This document shows positions 1 to 9,363 of a stretch of DNA of 64,000 nucleotides, piece after piece. The notes below the pieces were generated by a model that worked only from the letters and a program-made list of their open reading frames with translations, did no database searches and was not told where the DNA came from. Position 1 is the first letter of the stretch, and every line of letters starts with the position of its first letter. The stretch comes from Heliocidaris erythrogramma (lineage: Eukaryota; Echinodermata; Echinoidea; Camarodonta; Echinometridae): the NCBI GenBank assembly GCA_025617745.1, contig CM046863.1, positions 9,846,935-9,910,934 of the forward strand, in the 5' to 3' direction. The translations under genes were made by a program, and so were the position numbers.

Positions 1-700
1 CAAATTTTGATATGTTATAGCTGAGCCAATTCTCTACAAGATCAATCGCCACCATTTTTCATTTTGATGACGTCATCATAGTGAAATTTTCAATTAAATA
101 TATCACGTGTCAGAATTTTCCCTATTTGCGTGTTATGTCTATGGAAGATGATCTTTTTTCTAATCATGAATCTACATGACATTGTTCTCTGAGCAGTATC
201 TCAGTTATGTTTGGTGTATTTTCTTCCAGGTTTTAGTATGTTATAGCTGAGACTATAAGCTTTAATAAATTTTTGATCAGATGTCGGGATCATGCCTAAT
301 TTTTTACTACAAAATGTGATTTGAGAATCCCGTTTTTCGTTTACGAGTTATCTCTATGGGAAATATTTTGGTATATTGGTTAAAGCACTTGCCTTCCATT
401 CCGGTGACCCAGGTTTGATCCCCGATGGGTCCATTAAAAAAATAGTTTTTTTGCTTCTTTTTGCCTTCCATTTTACCATCTTCTTCGAATATTATAACAT
501 ACACAATCACAAACCATGTAATAAACTGCCGTATTTTGCGTGTTATGTCTATATGAATGTAGTGTGCAGCAGTTTGTGTACAACTGTATATGGAAATTCT
601 GATTCCCTGTCGTGTATTAGAGCTAAAATATCTCCACCTATCCTACAATATAAAAGAGTCTGATATGTTATCATGATTTCTCAAATTTTCGTCAGTCATC
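1..700. repeat. diverged AT-rich repeat tract
   Basis: No coding signal is seen. Short words recur: GTTATAGCTGAG near 14 and 236, and GCGTGTTATGTCTAT at 128 and 538. This suggests old, diverged copies of one dispersed repeat. A tRNA-like SINE head lies inside (separate entry). Confidence 0.4.
366..445 (+). mobile_element. tRNA-derived SINE-like head
   Basis: A-box-like TTGGTTAAAGC (about 375-386) and a B-box-like GGTTTGATCCC (411-421) are spaced as in a Pol III internal promoter. GACCCA and TGGGTC flank the B box as a short hairpin, and an A-rich stretch follows. It does not fold as a complete tRNA, so a tRNA-derived SINE relic is the best reading. Confidence 0.35.
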
Positions 701-859
701 AGTCCTAATAAGGTCAAGTTACCGCATATTTGGTCATCAGGTTATCGTGACGTCATCCAGGCGCCATTTTGTACAAATCAACTTATGGTCGTATATCTTC
801 ATAACGAAATGTCATGTCTCTTTCATATTTTTGGCATGGTTACGGTCAATGCCATTCCA

Positions 860-935
860 GTCATGGTCATCATTACCATCATCACCATCACCATCCTCAT
901 CATCATCATCATCACTGTCATCGCCATTATCATGA
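860..935. repeat. CAT/CATCAC microsatellite
   Basis: An imperfect trinucleotide repeat of CAT with CAC, CGC and CTC interruptions. Its His-rich or Ser-rich translations are artefacts of the repeat. Confidence 0.8.
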
Positions 936-1081
936 TCATTCTTTGTCTATTGTTTTTTATTTCGTAATTATTTTCATGATTCTATCATCTCCTAATTTCA
1001 CAGTATGCACATTATTTTCTCCCATCTTATCTTATATCATGGTTTATACCATGCATATCTTTATATTTAACCTGTCAACTC

Positions 1082-1336
1082 GCGCCGGAAGCAGTTTGGG
1101 ATTGGGGGGGGGGGGGGCAAACATTCAAGGGGGCTCACCTTTCAAGGGCTCGTGTCTTCTCACCCCTAAAAAAAAACCCACACACGCTTTCCCACCCTCT
1201 CACAACAATACAGATTTACTTTCTTTTTGGTTCCCCCTCCAATTTTACTCCTTTACTACTGATTTTTTTTTTAATGGGGATGGGGGGCTTTGGGGGGGGG
1301 GGGGGGCGAAAATGCATTTGCCCCCACTTCCGGCGC
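1082..1336. mobile_element. small inverted-repeat element (MITE) with G-tracts
   Basis: The ends are the 10-bp perfect inverted repeats GCGCCGGAAG (1082-1091) and CTTCCGGCGC (1327-1336). The interior carries two long G runs and no coding sequence. The right end continues as CTATG, which resembles the CATAGGCGC end of the element at 46216. No clear target duplication was seen. Confidence 0.45.
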
Positions 1337-1715
1337 CTATGATCGTCATTGTTTATATGAGCATCATATCATTGACATTGTCAACATTATCATGATTGTT
1401 ATCTTGCACAAATATTATCACATCTTACAATGACCGTTTCACACATTTTTCTACATTCCTGTCCTCAAGAAGCATCTCCATTCATGGCATTCTTGACTTC
1501 CTATCTTCAGTTTAGTATTTCCCCATTATTATGATCATCCTGATTACAATCATGATCATATACAAATTGAAAGACAGACCACCTAATTCGTCCTCATGAC
1601 GAATTAAATTCTAGTTTTAAATTTTCATTTCATTTTATTTTTTTTTAATTTTTTACATTCAGGGTTCGCTCAAGAAGTATCCGCTGACGTCATCTCAAGA
1701 TTACGCTCCATACCT
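1337..1715. other. unannotated AT-rich stretch
   Basis: I see no gene, named repeat or strong inverted repeat here, only T-rich runs around 1620-1660. Confidence 0.5.
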
Positions 1716-2110
1716 AAGGGTGGGAGAGAGAGAAAGAGAAGGAAGAGAGGAATTATGTTAAGAAGAAAACCGAAAATGACAGAGAAGCGGAAGAATAGAA
1801 AGAGAACGGGGAAGTAGGATACAACGAGGATGAAGAGGGGAATATCGGAAGAAATAATCGGAGAGGAGGAATTAAGAAGAACAAAAATGAGAGTAAGGAA
1901 ACCGTCACGAAGAACAGAGAAAAAGAAGAAGAAGAAGAGGAATTAAGAGGAAGAAAAAGAAGAGGAAGAAGGAGGAGGAGGAAGAAGGAAGAAGAAGAAG
2001 TGGAGGAAGAAGAAGAGGAAGAAGAGAAGAAGAAGAAGAAGAAGAAGAAGAAAAGAAAACGATTAGGCGGAATTTACAGAGGAAGAATGGGGGAGATGGG
2101 ATATCAATTA
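1716..2110 (+). repeat. polypurine (GA/GAA) tract of about 400 bp
   Basis: The plus strand is almost entirely A and G. It begins as GAGAGA and becomes GAAGAAG repeats after about 1920. Long mirror-like polypurine tracts can form triplex (H-DNA) and expand by slippage. Ser/Leu-rich minus-strand translations are artefacts. It is only about 260 bp from the first assembly gap. Confidence 0.8.
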
Positions 2111-2372
2111 CTGAGGGAAAAGAAGGGAAAAAGCGAACCAAATTTGATACATCTGTAATTTGTGTATATTTTTTAAATTTCGGGACAGTCCTAACTTGTG
2201 ATAGACCTTAAATAGCTTTTTTCTATTTTGATATTTTTTGTTTCTTGCCTGTATAGCCAATTAAGTTGCAATTGATATAATAAAATGTTGCTGTACATTT
2301 TATCTTGTAGAATTTTTCACAACGGTTCCTTTATAATAATTGTGATCTTTTTTTTATTATTGGGAGTGAAAA

Positions 2373-2872
2373 NNNNNNNNNNNNNNNNNNNNNNNNNNNN
2401 NNNNNNNNNNNNNNNNNNNNNNNNNNNNNNNNNNNNNNNNNNNNNNNNNNNNNNNNNNNNNNNNNNNNNNNNNNNNNNNNNNNNNNNNNNNNNNNNNNNN
2501 NNNNNNNNNNNNNNNNNNNNNNNNNNNNNNNNNNNNNNNNNNNNNNNNNNNNNNNNNNNNNNNNNNNNNNNNNNNNNNNNNNNNNNNNNNNNNNNNNNNN
2601 NNNNNNNNNNNNNNNNNNNNNNNNNNNNNNNNNNNNNNNNNNNNNNNNNNNNNNNNNNNNNNNNNNNNNNNNNNNNNNNNNNNNNNNNNNNNNNNNNNNN
2701 NNNNNNNNNNNNNNNNNNNNNNNNNNNNNNNNNNNNNNNNNNNNNNNNNNNNNNNNNNNNNNNNNNNNNNNNNNNNNNNNNNNNNNNNNNNNNNNNNNNN
2801 NNNNNNNNNNNNNNNNNNNNNNNNNNNNNNNNNNNNNNNNNNNNNNNNNNNNNNNNNNNNNNNNNNNNNNNN
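2373..2872. other. assembly gap (500 N)
   Basis: Exactly 500 N, a conventional placeholder, so the true gap length is unknown. Coding sequence related to the BEN fragment appears right after it. Confidence 0.99.
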
Positions 2873-3054
2873 AGAGTGAGGTGGGCAAGAATGAGGAGGG
2901 TGAGGATGAGTAGGACGATATCGTGGACGATATCGAAGACGATGAGCCGACTGCGGGACCATTGCTAGTAGAGCTTAGGGCAATTAAAAGCCTACTTGTA
3001 AGAGTAGTGGATAGTTTGGAAGGCGGAATTCCAGTAAGAGAGGGTCTGTTGTAG
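2873..3054 (+). pseudogene. acidic/coiled segment upstream of a BEN domain (partial)
   Basis: The frame starting at 2875 reads SEVGKNEEGEDE, a stop, then DDIVDDIEDDEPTAG and LLVELRAIKSLLVRVVDSLE, ending at a stop at 3052-3054. An acidic stretch followed by a short amphipathic helix is a common lead-in to BEN domains, and a BEN-like segment follows about 160 bp later. The 5' part is lost in the N gap. The in-frame stop in the acidic run suggests a pseudogene, or an assembly error next to the gap. The BEN-protein assignment is inference. Confidence 0.4.
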
Positions 3055-3117
3055 TGGTGAAGGGGTTCGGGGGAATGGGAGGTTAGAGGGATGAGGGTGG
3101 GCGGGAGGGTGAGGTTA

Positions 3118-3702
3118 GGAGGGTGGGGGGAGGTTAGGAGGGAGGAGGGTGGGTGACGGAGGTTAGAGGCGAGGTTCAGGTGGGGTTCACTTCGGGGGGG
3201 GCTAGGGACCTAACAAGGGAGGAATTGATCTTGATGAAAGTAAATCGAGTAGTATGAGTGTATTCCACGAGAGGGTCCTTAAATACAATATTCCTGAAGA
3301 GGAGCTCATGAAATCTAATTGTTCAGGTAAATCCAACAAATTATCAAAGAGAGAAAGACGTTAAAACAATCAATCCCGTCGTCCTCTCCAGGTACATGGA
3401 CATCGCCTGCAATATGTATGGTGTCCATGCACAGGAGAGGACGACGGCATTTGCAACAATTAGCCGCGCAGTTGACACCTACTGCAGGAACATGTTCAGA
3501 CAAAAAAAGAATGATTAGATGAATACTTACAGAAATCAGTCAAAATTTTCAAGTACAATCTTGAGTACTTTTGTTTTTTTTTCAAACTTTTTAGCCCTAC
3601 ATTTTACAGCTCAGTGAAATAGTGAGGAACGTAGTCCAGAATGTTATGAGGTTCATGAAACAGATGAAGTGGAGGACAGGACCTACGCTATGTCTTCAGT
3701 CT
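3118..3702 (+). repeat. direct duplication, copy A
   Basis: A G-rich leader (GGAGGTTAGGAGGGAGGAGG), the BEN-like coding fragment and its downstream AT-rich tail are repeated at about 4236-4780 with high identity. Copy A keeps a stretch of about 40 bp that copy B lacks. The copies are separated by a piggyBac fragment. Confidence 0.75.
3211..3518 (+). pseudogene. BEN-domain fragment, copy A
   Basis: BEN domains are small alpha-helical modules of chromatin and DNA-binding proteins. The readable C-terminal half runs DVKTINPVVLSRYMDIACNM, then a stretch containing HAQERT, then ATISRAVDTYCRN, and stops at 3516-3518. The N-terminal half (LKxxxPEEELMKSNCSGKSNK) is in another frame, so the copy is broken at least once. 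The family call rests on the pattern of the EEL..SNC.GK motif followed by a C-terminal helix ending in a CR pair. It could be a host gene fragment or a transposon passenger. Confidence 0.45.
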
Positions 3703-3861
3703 AAATAAAAAGTTTCTCTACATTAAAGGACAAAAGTGCAGATTGATGAATTTACAATAAGCAATTGCCTTTACTAATCAGCCATTTGATATTGTTCAAT
3801 ATTTAAAAGCCAAGAAAATGGATATGTTGGATCAATGAAACAGCCAAGAAGAATATGAAGC

Positions 3862-4240
3862 CAACATTTTAGATGCGGCAGAAAAGAATGATGGATTCAA
3901 CGACATCAATGACATACAACCAAGTAGTGGGACAGGTCACCATATTTTTATGGGCAATCTCTTCAGCTCTCAAACCCTGTTTGCAGAGTTATGGGAGAAC
4001 TCCACTGGGGCATGTGATACACTTAAGATCAATCGTAGAAAAGGGCCTAACACCATCAAGAATACACAACTAAGAAGAGGAGATTTACCTGTGTGCTTCA
4101 TATCCTAGATGGACAAAAAGTATGTAAACCGTGTCCTATCTTTGCATAGCACTGGAATGATGGACAAACGGATTCGTGGCAAGCCGGGAATTGTCACCAT
4201 CCAAAAACCTAAGCCACAGATCAATACAACATATTCATGG
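3862..4240 (+). pseudogene. piggyBac transposase fragment (C-terminal part of catalytic core)
   Basis: Frames read HHIFMGNLFSSQTLFAELWE, NSTGACDTLKINRRKGL, LRRGDLPVCFIS, MDKKYVNRVLSLHSTGMMDK and, later, VTIQKPKPQINTTYSW. These match the order of the piggyBac core: VxMDNxFTSxxLxxxL, GTxRxNRKGxP, a KRG segment, the WxDxKxVxxLST segment and the KPxxVxxYN segment. The frame changes within it and the protein ends are missing, so it is a relic. It lies between the two BEN copies and is not a copy of the longer relic at 6883. Confidence 0.7.
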
Positions 4241-4780
4241 GGGGGGAGGTTAGGAGGGAGGAGGGTGGGGGTGACGGAGTGTTAGAGGGCGAGGGTTCAG
4301 GTGGGGTTCACTTCGAGCCTATTGCAATATTTCTCCGGGGGGGAGGAATTGATCTTGATGAGAAGTAAATCGAGTAGTATGAGTGTATTCGCACGAGAGG
4401 TCCTTAAATACTATAATCCTGAAGAGGAGCTCATGAAATCTAATTGTTCAGGTAAATCCAACAAATTTTCAAAGGGGAAAGACATCGCCTGCAATATGTA
4501 TGGTGTCCATGCACAGGAGAGGACGATGGCATTTGCAACAATTAGCCGCGCAGTTGACACCTACTGCAGGAACATGTTCAGACAAAAAAAGAATGATTAG
4601 ATGAATACTTACAGAAATCAGTCAAAATTTTCAAGTACAATCTTGAGTACTTTGTTTTTTCAAACTTTTTAGCCCTACATTTTACAGCTCTGTGAAATAG
4701 TGAGGAACGTAGTCCAGAATATTATGAGGTTCATGAAATAGATGAAGTGGAGGACAGGACCTACGTTATGTCTTCAGTCT
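4236..4780 (+). repeat. direct duplication, copy B
   Basis: The second copy of the G-rich leader, BEN-like fragment and AT-rich tail, matching 3118-3702. Similarity stops after the word CTTCAGTCT. It lacks about 40 bp present in copy A between AAAGAC and ATCGCC. Confidence 0.75.
4355..4600 (+). pseudogene. BEN-domain fragment, copy B
   Basis: One open frame reads SKSSSMSVFAREVLKYYNPE, EELMKSNCSGKSNKFSKGKD, then IACNMYGVHAQERTMAFATI and SRAVDTYCRNMFRQKKND before a stop. This gives both halves of the BEN-like motif in one frame. The central helix seen in copy A (TINPVVLSRYMD) is deleted here in frame. No start codon, acceptor or neighbouring exon can be assigned. Confidence 0.45.
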
Positions 4781-4934
4781 TATAAACTCAGCTTGCAAAT
4801 TATGCTGATGTAAACTTTGCTTATGGTTAGCAACAGCAAAAATTTTTTTTTTTTTTTAAGAGCCTGAACCAATTGTAAAACTTTTACTGAATAACTTTTC
4901 CAGGTCCTTATTAATGTCCTCTTTTTCCTTTCAG

Positions 4935-5078
4935 ATTGATCTGGAATTTCAGCTCCAGTTTGGCGAGAAATGTGATAATTTGATCACATCGTGGAGAAAC
5001 GAATACTTTCCACACATCATGGCTGTGGGAAGAAACTACTCTACTGCAGACACCATTTTCAGGAAATTTGAACATTAA
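4935..5078 (+). CDS. unidentified exon-like coding segment (terminal exon candidate)
   Basis: After a pyrimidine-rich TTTTTCCTTTCAG acceptor, a 48-codon frame reads IDLEFQLQFGEKCDNLITSW, RNEYFPHIMAVGRNYSTADT, IFRKFEH and stops at 5076-5078. The composition looks like real protein. I do not recognise the family, and no start exon was found. It may belong with the segment at 5656, but that would need an alternative 3' end, so the link is uncertain. Confidence 0.35.
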   Translation: MDLEFQLQFGEKCDNLITSWRNEYFPHIMAVGRNYSTADTIFRKFEH

Positions 5079-5655
5079 AAATATGTTTGTACGTGATCTT
5101 TTTTGAAAATATGTTTTATCAGTAGACGTAAGTGTATTAAAGGCATTGTTTAACTCTCTCAGAACCATCCATTGTAAATCGTATTGATTTATTGACACAT
5201 CCAAGTGCCTAGCATCATACATTCTGAAAGGAAAGGTTATATGCATGATCACCAATTTTTGTATCTGTAGGAATCAATAAAAACTTCCATTTCATCATTG
5301 AAAGAAAAAAATAAGACTTTATAGACACTTCTTAAATTTTGTCATGTGCCCTCAGATACCTCCTAGCTAGTTTCATGCCCAGTTTTTTTCATTAAAATGT
5401 ATGCTTGTTTTGCAGCATGCAGATAACTTTTTTTTATATCTTGGTAATTAAATTCAAAACTCTGTTTTGGTGTACCTTTATCCTAAAAAAACACATCAGT
5501 AATTATTAATTAATACAGCTAATTGTTAAACATGTCAGTGCTTTAAAGAAGTTGTAGTATGCACTCTCTGACACTTGCTAGTATACCCTCCATTTATGAC
5601 CTAATTGCATGTTTAAACTCAGTTAGAAATTGATGGTATGTTATGCATTATACAG

Positions 5656-5789
5656 CCGACCTGTGTGCCTTCCACATACTGAGCTACTTGCTTTATTCCT
5701 CTAATGCGTTCACCGGTCGGAAAGGTGGGAGGAAGACGTGTGCAGAATCCCGGGCTGCTGCTGTTGGGTACCTGTTCCAACATGAACCA
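5656..5789 (+). CDS. unidentified internal exon-like coding segment
   Basis: It is bounded by a TATACAG acceptor and a GTAAGC donor. The frame with a leading CC reads DLCAFHILSYLLYSSNAFTG then RKGGRKTCAESRAAAVGYLF and QHEP, 44 codons without a stop. Good borders and sensible composition favour a real or recently real exon. I do not recognise it, and the flanking exons were not found. Confidence 0.35.
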
Positions 5790-6793
5790 GTAAGCAAATG
5801 GCACATATTCTTTAAATTATCTAATTTCCCCGAAATGTTATACATGTGTGCTCTGAGGAAAACTTTACTCTCCTTTCATTTTACTCTCCCCCCCCCCCCC
5901 CCCCCCCCCCACAAAAAAAAAGGATTTTCAAACATAACTTAATACCTAGGAAACTTATTGGCCGGGAATTCACAAAGGAGGTTTAAATTTAAACCATGGA
6001 TTATTTAGATTTTGTGGTATAAGTACGCTTGATTTAGCGCATGCACTTAGAAAGGTCCAATGATCCCTGGTAATGAATACATGTGCTTGGCAAAATGCGC
6101 TAATTTTACGTTTGTTAGAAGATGATATTAACTGAATTTACCGCTCCACCAGCATCGAGGAATGCAGTGCAGTCCACAGGCAATCCAAATTCATCAAGCC
6201 TTTGGTCTATGGTATCAATGCACTTTGGGAACGAAATGTACATAGATGCTACAAATTCGGTGCAATCAGTGGCATATCATCCAAACCTTTATTGTTTTGT
6301 ATACATATTTTATACATTTTTATTTGTTGTCTATATAATTTTCGAAATATTTTTAGGGAACTATGATTGAAGACGGCCAAGGGCTTTATTTATGTAGTTC
6401 CCCATTTCATTTTCTAATTTTGTTTGACATATTTTGTATTTGTTTTGAATGTACTTTTTAATTGAAAATGACATAAATTGAATTGAATTGAATACAGGTC
6501 AGCTAACACTGCTTTCACCCCTTTCCAAGACATACCATGCATGGAGCTTAAGCCACTTTCAAGTTGACGAATACCTTAAACCTAACCCACAATTTGCCGT
6601 CGGATGGAGAAGACCAACAGTGGTGGGTACTCAGTGGACATGAATGTCATTTTAAAGATTTTTCACGAGTATGCAAATTTAGTCACATTTCATGCTGTCG
6701 CCAACAATGAAAGTTCTTAATTGATATCCGGAACATCATGGGATTCAAACCCATCCGACATTGCAAATTCAAATGGTTATTTTTGGATGCAAT
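5790..6793. other. intergenic or intronic stretch with poly-C run
   Basis: A C run of more than 20 bases lies near 5887-5910, followed by an A run. The rest is AT-rich with GAATTGAATTGAAT at 6480-6492. No supported gene was seen. Confidence 0.5.
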
Positions 6794-9005
6794 CAGTGGC
6801 GGATATAAGGGGGGGCAGAAATTAATGTGCAATTTCTTATATTTCAAGGTTGGCTTCTAATTATTTTATTTTGTTGTGATAGGCCTCAACTGGACTGATG
6901 ACCCAAAGCAGGGACCGCAGCTGTTTGACTTTACGGGATCACTTGGTGTCAACCCAGAGTCTGGATTGAATGAACAGTCCTCACCACTCGACTGTTTCTT
7001 CAAATTTGTGTCACCAAGTACCTTTGAAGACATCGCAGAGGAAAGCAAGAAGTATGCAAGATCTGCGTTAGCTGTCAATCCACGTTTTTGGTATGAACTT
7101 TTTTTCATGGTCATGTCATATCTAGCATATAAAACAACAATCGACTTTGAGACCTCACCCATCACTGGTATATTTTTAATGAATGAATAAATAGGTATTT
7201 TGCCTATTGCAATTCCTACATGATGTGTGTTTGCGTACATAACTGTAGGACATGAAGAGGCATAAGCGCAAATTATTTTTAAAAAAGAGCAAGAATTTTT
7301 TTTTTCATTAATCATTTGATTACTCGTGTCTAAAATTGGTCATACATGACACGATGGGATTGCTGTATGACATTTACGTAGGGCTACAAATTCAGTCGCC
7401 AAAATGTAGGACATCGAGTGATGTACACAAACCATATTTTTGAAAGTCACAAAATCATGACCATACAAGGTTATTTCATCAACGTAACTATCTAAACATT
7501 AACAGCTGAACATGCCTGCAATCCACCTGTACTGGTCAACACGTCGCATACTACTCACACCATTCTTCGGATTAACCATGGTAAGAGATTGCTTCATCCT
7601 ACTTCTCCGTTTCCTTCACTTCAATGATAGTTCAACCGTAAAACCTCAGGACGATCCTGAATTTGATCCCCTTCACAAACTCTGTCCCTTCTATGATAAA
7701 GTCACCACTGCTTTCCACACGGTATTCACTCCATTTCGATTAATTTCCATTGACGAGGCTCTCATCCGTTTTTATGGTCGCCTAATCTTCAAGACCTACA
7801 ATCCCTGCAAGCCTGCCAAATATGGGATGAAAGCCTACAAGATTTGTGACACATCCGGCTACACATGGAAGTTTAGGCTCTATACTGGACGCACTGGTGG
7901 GGAAACCATCCTGGAACTTATTATTTCGATGATGACGGGTCTTCTCGACAAAGGATATCATTTGTTTATGGATAATTGGTACTTATCCCCATCACTTTTC
8001 TTAGCGTTATTTAGGAGGAGAACCCATGCTTGTGGAACAGTCCGGATGAACAGAGTGAATATGCCGAAAGATGAAACCCAACAATCGCATGAAGAAGGGT
8101 GATTCTCTTTGGAAGCGAAGCAAGGAGCTTCTTTGCATGATCTGGAAGGGCTAGAGAGACGTCACAATGCTTTCAACGATGCACACCGATCAGTTTGACC
8201 TTACCGGGAAGAAAGACCGTGGAACTGGAGAGGACATCAGAAAGCCCAAATATGTCCTGGACTACAAACGGTATATGGATATATGAAAGGTATCGATTTG
8301 TCCGATTACCTGATCGGCAGATATGCTGATTTGCGCAAATCGTTAAAGTGGTACAGAAAGTTTCACGTTTCACCTAAATGTTTGAGTCACTAATGCTTAC
8401 ATTGTCTTCTGTTATGTGACAAGGAAGAAGATCACGCACCTGAACTTTGTTTTAGACCTTATTGAACAGCTCATTGCGCATGGAGGCATGTTGGCTCAAG
8501 ACGGACCAAGAACCAGGGAGGGGGGGAAGAAAAGGCGAACACCCCAACGTCACGAGGCTTGAATATCCGAATTCAATGCATTGGCCCAGCTTCATACCGG
8601 TGACTATGCAAAAGGAAAATCCAACTCTACCATGTGTTGTTTGTAAGCCACCTCCATTGGGAAGAAAGGAGAACGGAGAGCATGTCAAACGTCCAGAGAC
8701 TCGGTATATGTGTAAGAGGTGTGATGTTCCTCTACATCCATCGTGCTTTGAGGCATACCACACAAAGCGGGATTACCATACTCGATAGTAGCTTTGGCAA
8801 AGATTTGCATGAATATTTGACATTCAACATACAAATCTCATAGATGCATAATGACCGTTTTTTCCCCAGCAATTCAAATTTTAAAATTTGAATTAATAAT
8901 AATAGACATTAAGCTAAACAGTTGGATCTGAGGCCGTTTGTTAGAAAAGTTTCAGACATTTGTGTGCCCCCCCCCCCCTTTTAAAAAATCCTGGATCCGC
9001 CCCTG
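6794..9005. mobile_element. hAT-like terminal repeats enclosing a piggyBac relic
   Basis: The left end CAGTGGCGGAT (6794) and right end ATCCGCCCCTG (to 9005) are imperfect inverted repeats. The 8 bases outside are GATGCAAT and AATGTAAT, an 8-bp target duplication with two transitions, as expected for an old hAT insertion. A similar right end occurs at 49265-49279. The contents are a piggyBac-type transposase relic rather than a hAT one, so this may be a composite or a chance pairing of two ends. Confidence 0.4.
6883..8788 (+). pseudogene. piggyBac-type transposase relic
   Basis: PiggyBac transposases move DNA between TTAA sites with a DDE/D nuclease. The order of family blocks is visible. 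The N-terminal block (6883-7087) has FKFVSPSTFEDIAEESKKYA. The core (7512-8102) has MPAIHLYWSTRRILL, LRFLHFNDSS, LISIDEALIRFYGR, KYGMKAYKICDTSGYTWKF and YHLFMDNWYLSPSLFLALF. The IDLSDYL and YRKFH block lies at about 8270-8365. A Cys-rich C-terminal finger (CVVC, CKRCDVPLHPSC) is at 8633-8750. About 415 bp of unrelated sequence separates the first two blocks and part of the usual helix between them is absent. Later blocks change frame with stops, so it is inactive. Confidence 0.8.
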
Positions 9006-9319
9006 AATGTAATTATAGTAGCTTGCCTGAAGCTGAGGTAATAGTTAGTTTACACAGCATTTAGAGACATCAGTAAAGTGCTACACACCAAAAAAAAACA
9101 CTATTCTACTATCAGTATTAGTAATATTAACATTTTGTCTTTCTCCTGCTCAAACATGCAATGCTAACGGTTGGCTTTGCTCTTTTAGCCAGATAAATAA
9201 CCCATTTAATTTATCTTAAGGCCCCATACATTCTTTACATTCAGAAGCCTGACAAAGACACGTACAGAGTGTTGTCAGAGCCTGAAAACTAACCCTAAAA
9301 AAATAGTTTCAAATTATAG
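9006..9319. other. short intergenic stretch downstream of the DUF547 gene
   Basis: AT-rich sequence with no gene or named repeat seen. Confidence 0.4.
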
Positions 9320-9325
9320 TTTATT
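9320..9325 (-). terminator. poly(A) signal AATAAA of the DUF547 gene
   Basis: TTTATT on the plus strand reads AATAAA on the minus strand, about 40 bases past the stop codon. The position suits cleavage a short way downstream. Confidence 0.5.
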
Positions 9326-9363
9326 GCTCACAGATAGTAAAGTCTACATCAATAAACCTCCTA

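Noticed and set aside
814-1395. 193-codon plus frame rich in His
   Set aside because: It is a translation of the CAT microsatellite and G-run MITE, with no family match or splice support.
1905-2141. Ser/Leu-rich minus frame
   Set aside because: It simply reads the complement of the polypurine tract.
2285-2968. Long open frames across the first N gap
   Set aside because: Most of each frame is N, so no coding claim is possible. The same holds for the frame at 46453-46995.
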